Below, piece after piece: positions 1 to 7,205 of a stretch of DNA of 23,241 nucleotides. Source of the stretch: a virus. Position numbers and translations under genes: made by a program. The notes under the pieces are model-generated. The model was not told the DNA's origin and ran no database searches. It saw only the letters and a program-made list of their open reading frames with translations. The stretch lies in IMG/VR virus record IMGVR_UViG_3300018023_000035, positions 1-23,241 of that record. One strand, given 5' to 3'. Positions within the stretch are counted from its first letter, which is position 1; each line of letters begins with the position of its first letter.

Positions 1-2023
1 CGGCCGGCTGGTAATCCTCGCCCGCGTTCAAAAAGTTCTTGGTCACTGAGACCACCTGGCCGTCCAATCCTGCACAGTAATTGCACGCATTGGCATCCGT
101 TACCACCCACACCACCTCGCTAAATCCCGCCGCGACGAATACCGCCTTTGCAACCGCGTTACCTTCCCGCACCGATTCCCGCCCGGCGATCTCGTCCGAC
201 CTGGTCTCTTCCCAGTCCGCCAGGTCCCCGTTCAGCACTTCCAGTGGATCTGCCCCGCTGGCGTTCGCCTCGTCGATGGCACGTTGGACCATCTTGCGCA
301 CTTCCGCTTCGGAGATCCCGCAATGCCGTACTGCGTAGCTGTCCAGATACGCCTGCACGAACTGCTCGATTTCGGGTGTCCAGCCATCCGAGCTCGTCTC
401 TTCACCCGCCGCCCCCGCCACCAGCTCCCCGTAGCTGCTGATCACCGGCGCAAATTGCTTCTTCACGAAGTCCTGGTGCCCCTCGTAAAACAACTTCAGC
501 CAGGTATCCATTTGGCCCGCGTCTCTTTTTTCTTTCCTTTCCCCGGTCCCTGGCTTCAAATACTTCCCCGCTGCTTCCTTCACGTCGTGGATCTCACGCC
601 GCAGGCACCTGGCTGCCACGTCCTTGATCACCGGCCGCTCAGCCACCATTAGCCGGCGCCGGGTCTCCACCGCTGACTTGGCTCGCTTCATCCGCTCTTC
701 GGTAGAGAAGCGGTCCAGCAGGTGGCTTTCGACGATCATGGGGGTCTTGGAGTGGTTCCCGCTCTGGTCGTTGACCGTGTTCGGGTCCATCGGCGCCCCC
801 TGCCCGACCGCCTGCATGTTCAGCGGCATCATGTACGTGTCGCCGCCGTCGATCGGCCCCAGATTCTCCAGCTCGCGGATGTCGTTGGCTGACAGGAAGC
901 CCCACTGCCGCCCCTGCACGTACGACGTATAGCGCGCCGCCGTGTCACCCCGCAGCAACCCGTCAAACATGATCTCGTTGTAGTAGCGCTGGCGCTCCGC
1001 CTCGGTCAGACACTGCATGTTGACGTTCTGCTCCAGCCGAACTGCCCATGGCCGCAGCGTGTCCGTTACGTGCTCGATGGACTGCTGCTCCATGTTATTC
1101 AGTGTGGCGTGGATCAGGTGCATGATCTTGTGCGGTTGCATCCGGAAGATCCGGCACACTTCCTCCAACCCCCATTGTTTCGTTTGCACAAATTGGCTGT
1201 CTTCCGGCGGCAGGCCCAGTGTTTCGATTTTCACTCCCTCCTCTGCCACCGCCACCTTGCTGTGCTTCCTGCCCCCCTTGTAATCCAGGTTCCAGCTCGC
1301 CTTGATGTTCTCGAGCGCCTTGTCGCTCAGCCGGTTCGGATACATCAGCACCACTCCCGGCCGGGCGTCGTTTTCGAAGAAGCTCCCAGAATATTTCTCC
1401 GTCGCCATCATGATCGCAATGGCCTGCCTGGCCACCTCGATCCGGCTGTATCCCGTCAGCCCGTCAAAGCCAAATCCCGGGATGTGCAGGATCTCGTCCT
1501 GCGTGAACGCTATCGGGTCCCCATATCCCGCCGTGTACAGATACCTGCGTGGGCCCTCTGGCACGTCCCGGAACACTCGCATCCGGTTCGGCAGCAGTGG
1601 CCACAGTTCCACGAGTTCGCCGGCTTTGGAGTAGATCTTCTGCGAATATGAATTGCCCCAGCCGGCCAGGTGCCCGATCACGATCTCCCGGTAGTTCATG
1701 CTGGTCATTTCCGGGTTGGGCGTGTCGTGCAGCAGCTCGAACAGCGGATGGTTTACCGCCTGCATGGCTGCCTTTCCCTTCCCCTTCGCCAGCCGGTCGT
1801 ACAGGTACCACGGCAGTGAGCCGATATCCTCTGTCAGCACGATGATGCAGGCCAGCACCGCCGGCACACCCAGGGCGCTGTCCGGTGTGACCGCGTCGCC
1901 CGTCCACGTCGCCTGGTCCTGTCCCATGAAGTTCCACCGGCGCTCCACTCCACGTCCGCGCGGCGCGGTCTGTGCCTCCACGGCCCGATCGGTGTACCGC
2001 ATGTCTGCCAGATGCTTCAGCAT
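1..2023 (-). CDS. Portal protein fused to MuF-like head morphogenesis domain (3' end off the window)
   Basis: Reading from an ATG at 2023 the frame stays open for 674 codons to the left edge, so the C-terminus is missing. Residues from about 35 to 370 have the HK97-type portal pattern: TPDSALGVPAVLACI near the start, DEILHIPGFGFDGLTGYSR in the middle, then DSQFVQTKQW and EVCRIFRMQPHK. The portal dodecamer is the DNA channel at the head vertex and docks the terminase. A charged linker near residues 490-515 leads into a helical region, and at about 640-655 the motif NACNYCAGLDG resembles the Cys-x-x-Cys signature of MuF/SPP1 gp7 minor head proteins. The ATG is preceded by GGGAGGCGGATAAG, a good ribosome site, and follows the stop of the small membrane gene by one base. 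The fusion is inferred from the uninterrupted frame; the portal call is secure and the MuF call likely. Confidence 0.93.
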   Translation of the reverse strand, partial: MLKHLADMRYTDRAVEAQTAPRGRGVERRWNFMGQDQATWTGDAVTPDSALGVPAVLACIIVLTEDIGSLPWYLYDRLAKGKGKAAMQAVNHPLFELLHDTPNPEMTSMNYREIVIGHLAGWGNSYSQKIYSKAGELVELWPLLPNRMRVFRDVPEGPRRYLYTAGYGDPIAFTQDEILHIPGFGFDGLTGYSRIEVARQAIAIMMATEKYSGSFFENDARPGVVLMYPNRLSDKALENIKASWNLDYKGGRKHSKVAVAEEGVKIETLGLPPEDSQFVQTKQWGLEEVCRIFRMQPHKIMHLIHATLNNMEQQSIEHVTDTLRPWAVRLEQNVNMQCLTEAERQRYYNEIMFDGLLRGDTAARYTSYVQGRQWGFLSANDIRELENLGPIDGGDTYMMPLNMQAVGQGAPMDPNTVNDQSGNHSKTPMIVESHLLDRFSTEERMKRAKSAVETRRRLMVAERPVIKDVAARCLRREIHDVKEAAGKYLKPGTGERKEKRDAGQMDTWLKLFYEGHQDFVKKQFAPVISSYGELVAGAAGEETSSDGWTPEIEQFVQAYLDSYAVRHCGISEAEVRKMVQRAIDEANASGADPLEVLNGDLADWEETRSDEIAGRESVREGNAVAKAVFVAAGFSEVVWVVTDANACNYCAGLDGQVVSVTKNFLNAGEDYQPA

Positions 2024-2024
2024 C

Positions 2025-2246
2025 TTATCCGCCTCCCGCCGGCGTGACTGACCAGATGGCCAGCCCGATCAGAATTGTCCCCACCGCCGCGAATGCCCAG
2101 CCCACGCCGATCGCCAGGGTTAGCCCCAAGAACAAAAAAAGCAGTCCGACGCCGAATAGCGCGTCGGTCGTTTCGATGGAAACGAAAAATTTTTTACGTG
2201 CTTGGATCTGGGGCGTTTCGGTTGCAGGTTGCTGAGGCAGGGTCAT
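2025..2246 (-). CDS. Small two-span membrane protein
   Basis: This 73-residue protein starts at an ATG with CTGGAG a suitable distance upstream; a longer frame upstream would read into the terminator. The N-terminal 27 residues are polar, and residues about 28-50 and 51-68 are two hydrophobic segments rich in Gly, Leu and Ile, separated by a short GW turn. It ends one base before the portal start, so the two are probably co-translated. It lies after the terminator at 2283-2334, so either some transcripts read through or a promoter I do not recognise lies in the roughly 45 bases before it. I do not recognise a family; a small membrane protein next to the portal gene has no assigned role here. 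Confidence 0.7.
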   Translation of the reverse strand: MTLPQQPATETPQIQARKKFFVSIETTDALFGVGLLFLFLGLTLAIGVGWAFAAVGTILIGLAIWSVTPAGGG

Positions 2247-2282
2247 GCGACTCCAGCTTACGTGTCCAGCGCTTTTGGCTGG

Positions 2283-2334
2283 AAAACAAAAACGCCCGCC
2301 AGAGCGGACCATTGCTGATCCAATCTGGCGGGCG
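2283..2334 (-). terminator. Rho-independent terminator after the moron genes
   Basis: An 11-bp perfect inverted repeat, CGCCCGCCAGA at 2293-2303 and TCTGGCGGGCG at 2324-2334, forms a GC-rich hairpin with a 20-base loop. On the minus strand it is followed directly by TTTTTGTTTT, the usual U-tract of an intrinsic terminator. It would stop transcripts coming from terL and the two small genes 2419-2842 before they reach the portal gene, unless phage antitermination or partial read-through operates. Confidence 0.85.
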
Positions 2335-2368
2335 GTACTCCGTCGAACCCGTGAAGATGTATGGGTAG

Positions 2369-2387
2369 GGGCGCAAGGCTTGCGCCC
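2369..2387. repeat. REP-like GC palindrome
   Basis: GGGCGCAAG and CTTGCGCCC are perfect complements separated by a single G, giving a 19-base near-perfect palindrome in the intergenic gap 2247-2418. A usable hairpin would have seven base pairs and a five-base loop. It resembles the short dispersed extragenic palindromes of some bacterial chromosomes, but only one copy was noticed here. It has no U-tract of its own. Confidence 0.5.
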
Positions 2388-2418
2388 TGTCGTCCATCAC
2401 ACCCAGTTGTCTTTTATC

Positions 2419-2634
2419 TTAGCACAAGTTTCCTAACTTTACAATAGGCAAATATTCGTCATAAGTAAACACTACCCGGGTTTCACCTGATCTCAAGCGG
2501 TATTTATACTTGCAAATGGCATGTACTTTCTCTGCTCTTCCCTCTGTGCCTACTTCCAACGTGCCAGTCCAGCCGCGATGAAAAACTTTTGCTGCATCTG
2601 GATCTGCCATTATTTCAATCGTTCCTTTGGCCAT
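2419..2634 (-). CDS. Hypothetical moron protein B
   Basis: A 71-residue protein of unknown family. It has alternating beta-like stretches (TGTLEVGTEG, YKYRLRSGETRVVFTYDEY) and two Cys residues, one in ICKYKY and one as the last residue. It starts one base after the stop of the upstream gene (TGACATG), so translation is probably coupled. Its DNA is clearly more AT-rich than the flanking terL and portal genes, which suggests separate acquisition. With its partner it sits between a promoter-like -10 box and an intrinsic terminator, the usual form of a moron. No membrane segment or signal peptide is visible and no function can be assigned. Confidence 0.65.
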   Translation of the reverse strand: MAKGTIEIMADPDAAKVFHRGWTGTLEVGTEGRAEKVHAICKYKYRLRSGETRVVFTYDEYLPIVKLGNLC

Positions 2635-2635
2635 G

Positions 2636-2842
2636 TCAGCTCATCAGCTTTTCAATCACCCAATCGAACAGCTCATCCAATTCTAACTGGGTAGGTGCCA
2701 TCACTTTTATTCCCGGACCTACCTGCCCAAGTCCATGAGATTGACCATTTACAAAAATCGGAATGAAAGCAGTCCAGTCCGAGTGTCCTGGATCGATTGT
2801 ATAAGCGTTAATTGCTTGGGGCAACACTTTGAATTTTTCCAT
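2636..2842 (-). CDS. Hypothetical moron protein A
   Basis: A 68-residue protein starting at an ATG preceded by GGAAGGAAAAA, a better ribosome site than the in-frame ATG eight codons upstream. The sequence has a beta-rich first half (TAFIPIFVNGQSHGLGQVG) and an acidic C-terminal helix (QLELDELFDWVIEKLMS). I do not recognise a family. It is the first gene after a TATAAT box at 2866-2871 and overlaps nothing. The AT-rich composition shared with the next gene and unlike terL suggests the pair entered together. Accessory genes in this position often act on the host, but nothing in the sequence shows what this one does. Confidence 0.65.
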   Translation of the reverse strand: MEKFKVLPQAINAYTIDPGHSDWTAFIPIFVNGQSHGLGQVGPGIKVMAPTQLELDELFDWVIEKLMS

Positions 2843-2865
2843 TTTTTCCTTCCTTCCACTTGCCA

Positions 2866-2871
2866 ATTATA
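2866..2871 (-). promoter_or_regulatory. Candidate -10 box of the moron promoter
   Basis: On the minus strand the gap between terL and the moron genes contains a perfect TATAAT 24 bases before the first start codon. No good -35 hexamer stands 16-18 bases upstream; the region there holds AT-rich imperfect repeats of ACGTAAA (2885-2912). The call rests on the -10 match, the AT-rich context and the matching downstream terminator. Confidence 0.4.
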
Positions 2872-2910
2872 ACCTTCACGAATAACGATTTACGTTTTTC
2901 GTTTTACGTT

Positions 2911-4659
2911 TTATATCATCACCAGTCCTCTCCCCTCGTACACGCTCCCCGCCTCGCCCTGGTTCCGCAGCCCCCGGTCCAGCCCCATGATCAGCGCCAC
3001 CATTCCATCGATCTTCTCCTTGCTCTTCGACTTGTCCGGCTTGATGTTCCCGGCCGGATCTCCCACCGCGATCAGGTTATCCGCCATCCACGTCAGCACC
3101 GGGTTATCGCCGTGCGCGATCTCGTGCCTGGCCACCATCCGTTCCAGGTCCTTCATCGGTGCGCTCAGTGAGCCGTAACCCTGCCTAAATGCCACCATCT
3201 GCAGCCCCATGTCGGCTAGTTTCGGCTCGATCCCCACCGCTCCCCATGGATCGAATGGCACCTCCATCACCTGGAACTGTTGAGCATCCTCCCCCAGTTC
3301 CTCCAGGATCCACGCCTGGTCCACCGTATTTCCCGGCGTCGCCGTGATATACCCTTCTTCCACCCATGCATCGTATGGCACTCCGTCGTCCTTGCTGCGC
3401 TCCAGGATGTTGTCTTCCGGGATCCAGAACCGGCAGATCACGAACCAGGGCTCATCCTCCGTCAGCGGCGGGAACACGTGCACCAGTGCCGTGATGTCCG
3501 AGCTGTTACTTAGGTCTAGCCCGCTGTAACACGGCCGTCCGGCCACGTGCTCGGGCAGTTTCAGCGCCGGCACCGGCCCCGCGCACGCCCCCCAGACATC
3601 CATGTTCATCCACTTCACCTCGCTGTGCACCCAGATATTTAACTCTAATTGCTTGAAGGCGTTCAGCGCCCTGGTCATGCTCTTCGCCCGCGCCGCCTTC
3701 GTGCGCACGTCCGCCCATTTCTTGCTCACGCCCAGATTGGGGTTGGACTTGAACCAGACCTTCTCGTCCTGCCAATCGTCGTCCTCGTCCAGCGTGAAAA
3801 TGATCCCGAACCAGCTATCGTCTTCCACGCTCCCTTCCAGCACCTGTCGGGTGTACTCGTGCTTCTCCCAGCACACGCTCTGCCGGTTCGTGCCGGCCGT
3901 GGTGATCGCAATGATCATCGGCTGCCGCCGGCTGCCGGTGGCCGTCTCCAACACATCCCATACCATCCTGGTCTTGTGCGCGTGCAGCTCGTCCAGCAGT
4001 GCCGCGTGCACGTTCAGCCCGTCCATCGTATCGCTGTCCGCTCCTAGCGGCTCGAATTTCTGATCCCGCTCCGCGCAGTGCAGGTTGTCTCTGTAGGCAA
4101 CCACACCATGCCTTTTGAGCGTCTTGCTTTTATTGACCATCCGCATCGCTTCGCTGTGCACGATCCGCGCCTGGTCCCGCTTCGTCGCCGCCGTGTAGCA
4201 CTCCGCACCTGGCTCCCCGCCCGCCACTTCGTCGGCAAACGCCAGGTACAGCATGATCCCGGCCGCCCAGGTGCTCTTTCCGTTCTTCCTGGCCACCTCC
4301 AGGTACGCCGTTCGGAACCTGCGCGTGCCTGAACTGTCCTCGCGCTGGCCGTTCTTCTCGACGATCCAGCGTTTATGCTCCGCCCGCTTCCACCCGAACA
4401 GGGTCCACGTGATGAACATTTGCCAGGGCTGCAGCACCAGCGGCTGCCCGGCCCACTCGCCTTTGCTGTGCCGTAAGACCGCGAAGAAGTTCAGAGCGCG
4501 CTGCGCCGCAGCCTGGTCGAACACCAGCCCGCGCGCCGCACCGTTCTGCAGGTCGTCCAGGTGTCGCTGGCAGGCCTGGCGCACCAGCTTGCACGCCACG
4601 ATCCTTCCGGCAACCACGTCCCGTGCGTACCGCTCAGCCTCCGGTAGCTTACGAGGCAT
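2911..4659 (-). CDS. terL: Terminase large subunit
   Basis: This 582-residue protein is the packaging motor and nuclease that fills the prohead through the portal. A Walker A-like P-loop, EVARKNGKST, lies at about residues 121-130, and a Walker B, AALLDELHAH, at about 219-228. The nuclease domain begins near SGLDLSNSSD (380-388), giving the first catalytic aspartates (D382, D388), and a later acidic stretch, HGDNPVLTWMADN, supplies the distal metal-binding region. Length and motif order fit the Terminase_1 group found with P27-type small subunits in HK97-like phages. The start has AAGGGATAAGG just upstream. It follows terS with two tiny Cys-rich genes between them, and is followed by the AT-rich moron rather than directly by the portal gene. 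Confidence 0.96.
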   Translation of the reverse strand: MPRKLPEAERYARDVVAGRIVACKLVRQACQRHLDDLQNGAARGLVFDQAAAQRALNFFAVLRHSKGEWAGQPLVLQPWQMFITWTLFGWKRAEHKRWIVEKNGQREDSSGTRRFRTAYLEVARKNGKSTWAAGIMLYLAFADEVAGGEPGAECYTAATKRDQARIVHSEAMRMVNKSKTLKRHGVVAYRDNLHCAERDQKFEPLGADSDTMDGLNVHAALLDELHAHKTRMVWDVLETATGSRRQPMIIAITTAGTNRQSVCWEKHEYTRQVLEGSVEDDSWFGIIFTLDEDDDWQDEKVWFKSNPNLGVSKKWADVRTKAARAKSMTRALNAFKQLELNIWVHSEVKWMNMDVWGACAGPVPALKLPEHVAGRPCYSGLDLSNSSDITALVHVFPPLTEDEPWFVICRFWIPEDNILERSKDDGVPYDAWVEEGYITATPGNTVDQAWILEELGEDAQQFQVMEVPFDPWGAVGIEPKLADMGLQMVAFRQGYGSLSAPMKDLERMVARHEIAHGDNPVLTWMADNLIAVGDPAGNIKPDKSKSKEKIDGMVALIMGLDRGLRNQGEAGSVYEGRGLVMI

Positions 4660-4670
4660 CCCTTATCCCT

Positions 4671-4811
4671 TTACACCACATGAAATCTATTGTCTGCTTG
4701 GTTTTTTCCGCATCGTTCACAGCAGGATAGCAACACAATTTTCTCCTCTTTATCTTTTGCCCATATGAAGTTGAATTTATGCCCGAACAGCGAACACCAA
4801 AATTTATTCAT
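4671..4811 (-). CDS. Small Cys-rich (zinc-knuckle-like) protein
   Basis: A 46-residue protein beginning at an ATG with AAAGGTTGACG upstream. It has a CSLFGHKF start typical of small phage zinc proteins and a SCCERCG pair near the C-terminus, so one metal site is plausible (Cys and His ligands from both ends). It overlaps the end of the preceding gene by eight bases, indicating translational coupling, and ends 11 bases before terL. The gene is AT-rich relative to its neighbours. No function can be given beyond probable zinc or nucleic acid binding. Confidence 0.6.
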   Translation of the reverse strand: MNKFWCSLFGHKFNFIWAKDKEEKIVLLSCCERCGKNQADNRFHVV

Positions 4812-5073
4812 CGTCAACCTTTCTTCTTGCCAGTCTGATCGGCCCTGGCAGGCTATCATCGGAGCGCATAGCGTGCGCCCGGTTCTCAAAATTGAACATC
4901 TCCCTGATCTCATTCGGTGTCAAGAAACCGCTCCTGATCACTCTTTCCACCGGTGATATTCCCCATTCCAACTTCATCTTTTCCGGCGCCGGTGCCCCGC
5001 AGCAGCTGCACCCGCCAAAGATCTCAGTCGCTATAAATAGCTGCCGGCAATAATCGCACCGCAACTCATCCAC
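4804..5073 (-). CDS. Zinc-ribbon-like small protein
   Basis: An 89-residue protein with a GTG start, chosen because GGGAGGTACGA stands just upstream and the start overlaps the terS stop by eight bases. The first 26 residues carry CDYC and CSCCGAPAP, a typical rubredoxin or zinc-ribbon knuckle. The remainder, with WGISPVERVIRSGFLTPNEIREMFN, reads as a helical segment with a basic tail. It lies between terS and terL, so it is expressed with the packaging genes and might assist DNA recognition, but that is only inference from position. Confidence 0.65.
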   Translation of the reverse strand: MDELRCDYCRQLFIATEIFGGCSCCGAPAPEKMKLEWGISPVERVIRSGFLTPNEIREMFNFENRAHAMRSDDSLPGPIRLARRKVDDE

Positions 5074-5569
5074 TCGTACCTCCCGGCTTGATGATTTTCG
5101 TCTTCGGCCCGAACAGCTCCTTCTCCAGCTTCTCTTCCTCCTCGGGCGGGTTGGCCTTTACCCTGGTCCGGCTGCTAGGCGTGATCCCAAACTCCGCCGC
5201 CAGGCCGTTCAGCAGCCCCAGGCTCCGGTTCGAGATCGCCAGCCACGGGTTCTGCACGTAATTGCCCTTGTTGGTCTTCAACACATCTCCGTCCTTGGCC
5301 AGCGCCTTCTCTGCGCGCAACCAGCGCTGGTAAGTTACACAATAGCGCGCCAGCGCATCCTGGTCCACTTCGGTAAGCACGCCCATCCGGTGCAGCTGGC
5401 CGGCCAGCTTCTGCCATTTCTTCCTGGCCTCGCCGGTCAGGTGATTAGGTGGTGGTGGTACACGGCTGGGCCGGGGTGGCTGCGGCTCAGCCTTGTTGAG
5501 CGCGCGGTGGCCCGGGTTCCCGTTCAGCTCCTTCACCGCCGTCGGTAGTGGCTTCCTCCCGCGCGACAC
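5066..5569 (-). CDS. terS: Terminase small subunit, P27 family
   Basis: The 167-residue protein starts MSRGRKPLPTAVKELNGNPG and continues with a basic, proline-rich segment, the hallmark N-terminus of P27-type small terminases. These proteins recognise the packaging site (cos or pac) and hand the DNA to the large subunit. The central part (LTGEARKKWQKLAGQL, DQDALARYC) is helical. The start codon is GTG, with a G-run just upstream that belongs to the repeated tract in front of the gene. The HNH gene lies upstream, and the four 29-bp iterons at 5587-5683 lie directly before this gene, a natural position for its binding sites. It overlaps the next small gene by eight bases. Confidence 0.93.
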   Translation of the reverse strand: MSRGRKPLPTAVKELNGNPGHRALNKAEPQPPRPSRVPPPPNHLTGEARKKWQKLAGQLHRMGVLTEVDQDALARYCVTYQRWLRAEKALAKDGDVLKTNKGNYVQNPWLAISNRSLGLLNGLAAEFGITPSSRTRVKANPPEEEEKLEKELFGPKTKIIKPGGTSG

Positions 5570-5586
5570 TACACACCCCCCTGCAT

Positions 5587-5683
5587 AATTACGCGGAAAA
5601 CACCCCCCCTGCCCGAATTACGCGGTTTATACCCCCGCCTGTTGTATATCGCGGTTTTTACCCCCCCGGCTCGAATTTCGCGG
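5587..5683. repeat. Four 29-bp iterons before terS (candidate cos/pac site)
   Basis: The 180-base gap between the HNH gene and terS contains the core AATTACGCGG at 5587 and 5616, TATATCGCGG at 5645 and AATTTCGCGG at 5674. The four starts are spaced by exactly 29 bases. The first three cores are each followed by a run of five to seven C, and a further C-run (5576-5581) precedes the first copy. No gene is visible in the gap. Iterated sites beside terS are what terminase small subunits bind in several phages, so this is the best candidate for the packaging recognition site; an origin or regulator-binding array is the alternative. Confidence 0.75.
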
Positions 5684-5749
5684 GTGAATGCATTGCACCA
5701 GGCGACCGGTACACTGTGAAACGGTCGAAGGAAAACGACCCCCATACCC

Positions 5750-6145
5750 CTAACGGTCGTCATTGGACCAGATCCGGCGGTGTCTCCGGCCCCACCGGCC
5801 GTCTTCACGTGCCGTCTTCCTGCTGTGACAGGCATGACACAGGGACTGCAGATTATTTTCATCGTCGGTACCACCTTCTTTTCTCGGGATGACATGGTCA
5901 ACATCCGTTGCCATGACCTGACTGGCGCCATGGACCTGGTATGGATCGACACAATACAGATGCTTCTCGAGGTGATCATCCCGGATCTTCTTCCATGCAG
6001 GACCGTATCCGCGTTGAGTTGGCGTCGGTCGTTCGGCGTCGAGTTGCCGTTGCCGTTGCGCCTTGTGTTCATCGCACAGTCCGCCACCATGACTGAGACG
6101 CGGGCAACCAGGTATCCTGCACGTGGATGGCGGTCGGTTCGGCAT
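5750..6145 (-). CDS. HNH endonuclease
   Basis: A 131-residue protein. The first 30 residues carry CRIPGCPRLSHGGGLCDEH, a zinc-binding group, and the catalytic core is DVDHVIPRKEGGTDDENN followed by CHACHSRKT, the classic HNH beta-beta-alpha-metal fold with two structural Cys pairs. The start ATG overlaps the TGA of the previous gene (TGATG). In HK97-like cos phages an HNH protein encoded next to terS is needed for specific cleavage at cos, and the same order (HNH, iterons, terS, terL) is seen here, so packaging is the likely role. A homing-type nuclease is less likely because it is embedded in the operon. Confidence 0.93.
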   Translation of the reverse strand: MPNRPPSTCRIPGCPRLSHGGGLCDEHKAQRQRQLDAERPTPTQRGYGPAWKKIRDDHLEKHLYCVDPYQVHGASQVMATDVDHVIPRKEGGTDDENNLQSLCHACHSRKTAREDGRWGRRHRRIWSNDDR

Positions 6146-6435
6146 CAATACTCATCCTGGATAATGAAGCCAAACTTCTTGATCCTGGCTTCGGCCTTTT
6201 CGTTCCAGGCGACTTGAACTCTCGCCGCTTTCAGTGCGTCAATTTGTCCTTTGGCAAAGATCATTCCTTCTGGATCTTCGCTATAATCCCAAATGCGACC
6301 CAGTTTAGCTTTCCCTGATTCGTCATCGATGACGATCTCAAGAGCTAAACCAAGTGGGTGCAGGAATTGACGGTTCAGTTCCTGGAGATAACCGAATTCC
6401 TGAAACTCTTTTATGTCCATGTATTTTATTGACAT
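6145..6435 (-). CDS. Conserved phage hypothetical protein
   Basis: A 96-residue protein starting MSIKYMDIKEFQEFGY. The segment LQELNRQFLHPLGLALEIV followed by a WDYSEDPEGM motif resembles a small protein seen in many prophages with no known function. The second half, DALKAARVQVAWNEKAEAR, is helical and the C-terminus (FGFIIQDEY) is acidic. The start is four bases from the end of the upstream gene in a TAGTATG overlap and the stop overlaps the HNH start, so it lies in a tightly coupled string. No catalytic motif is visible. Confidence 0.8.
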   Translation of the reverse strand: MSIKYMDIKEFQEFGYLQELNRQFLHPLGLALEIVIDDESGKAKLGRIWDYSEDPEGMIFAKGQIDALKAARVQVAWNEKAEARIKKFGFIIQDEY

Positions 6436-6436
6436 A

Positions 6437-6697
6437 CTAACCTCCGGTAATAGGTGGCATACGTGTTACCGAACGCCTGAGTTCCTGGACTCCCTTGATC
6501 AACCGGTCCAACTTCTGCTGGTTGACATCGAAGTACACCGGCCGTCCGCACGCCTTGCAGGTGCCCTGGTAATGCATCGCCAGCGATCCGCCGCCTGTGT
6601 CCAGCAGACAAAGGCCATCGTGCAACTGGTAGAGTTCGCCGATCGGATTGCCACACTCACAAGTGATCTGTTTCGGTTGCTTCGGTTCGTCGCTCAT
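6437..6697 (-). CDS. Zinc-ribbon phage protein
   Basis: An 86-residue protein with two Cys pairs, CECG at residues 13-16 and CKAC at about 47-50, separated by a beta-rich stretch (YQLHDGLCLLDTGGGSL), giving a four-Cys zinc ribbon. The C-terminal part, KLDRLIKGVQELRRSVTR, is a basic amphipathic helix, so nucleic acid binding is plausible. The start overlaps the previous gene's stop (ATGA). It resembles other small phage zinc-ribbon proteins in overall form; a precise family is not recognised. Confidence 0.8.
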   Translation of the reverse strand: MSDEPKQPKQITCECGNPIGELYQLHDGLCLLDTGGGSLAMHYQGTCKACGRPVYFDVNQQKLDRLIKGVQELRRSVTRMPPITGG

Positions 6698-7158
6698 GTC
6701 TTCGCCTTTCTCAGCGTTACGAAACCATCCGCAATGCTGAACTCTGCCCGCCGGGCGCAGTGTTTCTCCAAGTAGCGCTTCGACGTTTCAGTGCTGACAT
6801 TCAGCTCGAAGGCGGCCTCCCGCACGGCGTCGCGGTACGCCAGCGGACCATCTTCCTGCAGGATCTGGCTGATCAGCCGCACAAATGCCTTCTCGGCGTC
6901 ACAGTTGAACGACAAAATGTCGGATTGTTTCAGTCCCTGGCTCGGCATCTCGATCGGTTTGTGACGCGGGGTGGGTGTCTTGGCCGGTTGAGTTCGCTTG
7001 CGTTTGGATTCGCTCTTGAGTATTACGTGTTCTTCTTCCTGGTCTTTGACCACATCGTTCCTTCCCGTTGCTGGATTTTTAGCATAATTTCTCAATGCTG
7101 CTGCATGCGGTTTTCTGATACTTTCAGGTAGATCACTTTTCGGATATTTTCTACTCAT
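6694..7158 (-). CDS. Hypothetical protein with C-terminal helix-turn-helix-like domain
   Basis: This 154-residue protein starts MSRKYPKSDLPESI with GAGGATGCA upstream. An ATG-less extension through the GT-repeat would add a low-complexity Val-Cys run and is rejected. Residues 1-85 are highly charged and probably disordered. From about residue 90 the segment KAFVRLISQILQEDGPLAYR, then EAAFELNVSTETSKRYLEKH, then a beta hairpin ending GFVTLRK, reads as a winged helix-like DNA-binding unit. A phage regulator or replication accessory is plausible. The dinucleotide repeat just before the ribosome site is notable (see 7167-7205). Confidence 0.75.
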   Translation of the reverse strand: MSRKYPKSDLPESIRKPHAAALRNYAKNPATGRNDVVKDQEEEHVILKSESKRKRTQPAKTPTPRHKPIEMPSQGLKQSDILSFNCDAEKAFVRLISQILQEDGPLAYRDAVREAAFELNVSTETSKRYLEKHCARRAEFSIADGFVTLRKAKT

Positions 7159-7166
7159 TGCATCCT

Positions 7167-7205
7167 CACACACACACACACACACACTCACACACACTCT
7201 CTCTC
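7167..7205. repeat. Dinucleotide microsatellite (CA)n/(CT)n
   Basis: About ten CA units, one interrupting TC, four further CA units and then a short CT tract lie in the gap before the gene at 6694-7158. On the minus strand this is a (GA)(GT) tract ending just upstream of the ribosome site GAGGATG. Such tracts change length by slipped-strand replication. Confidence 0.9.
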
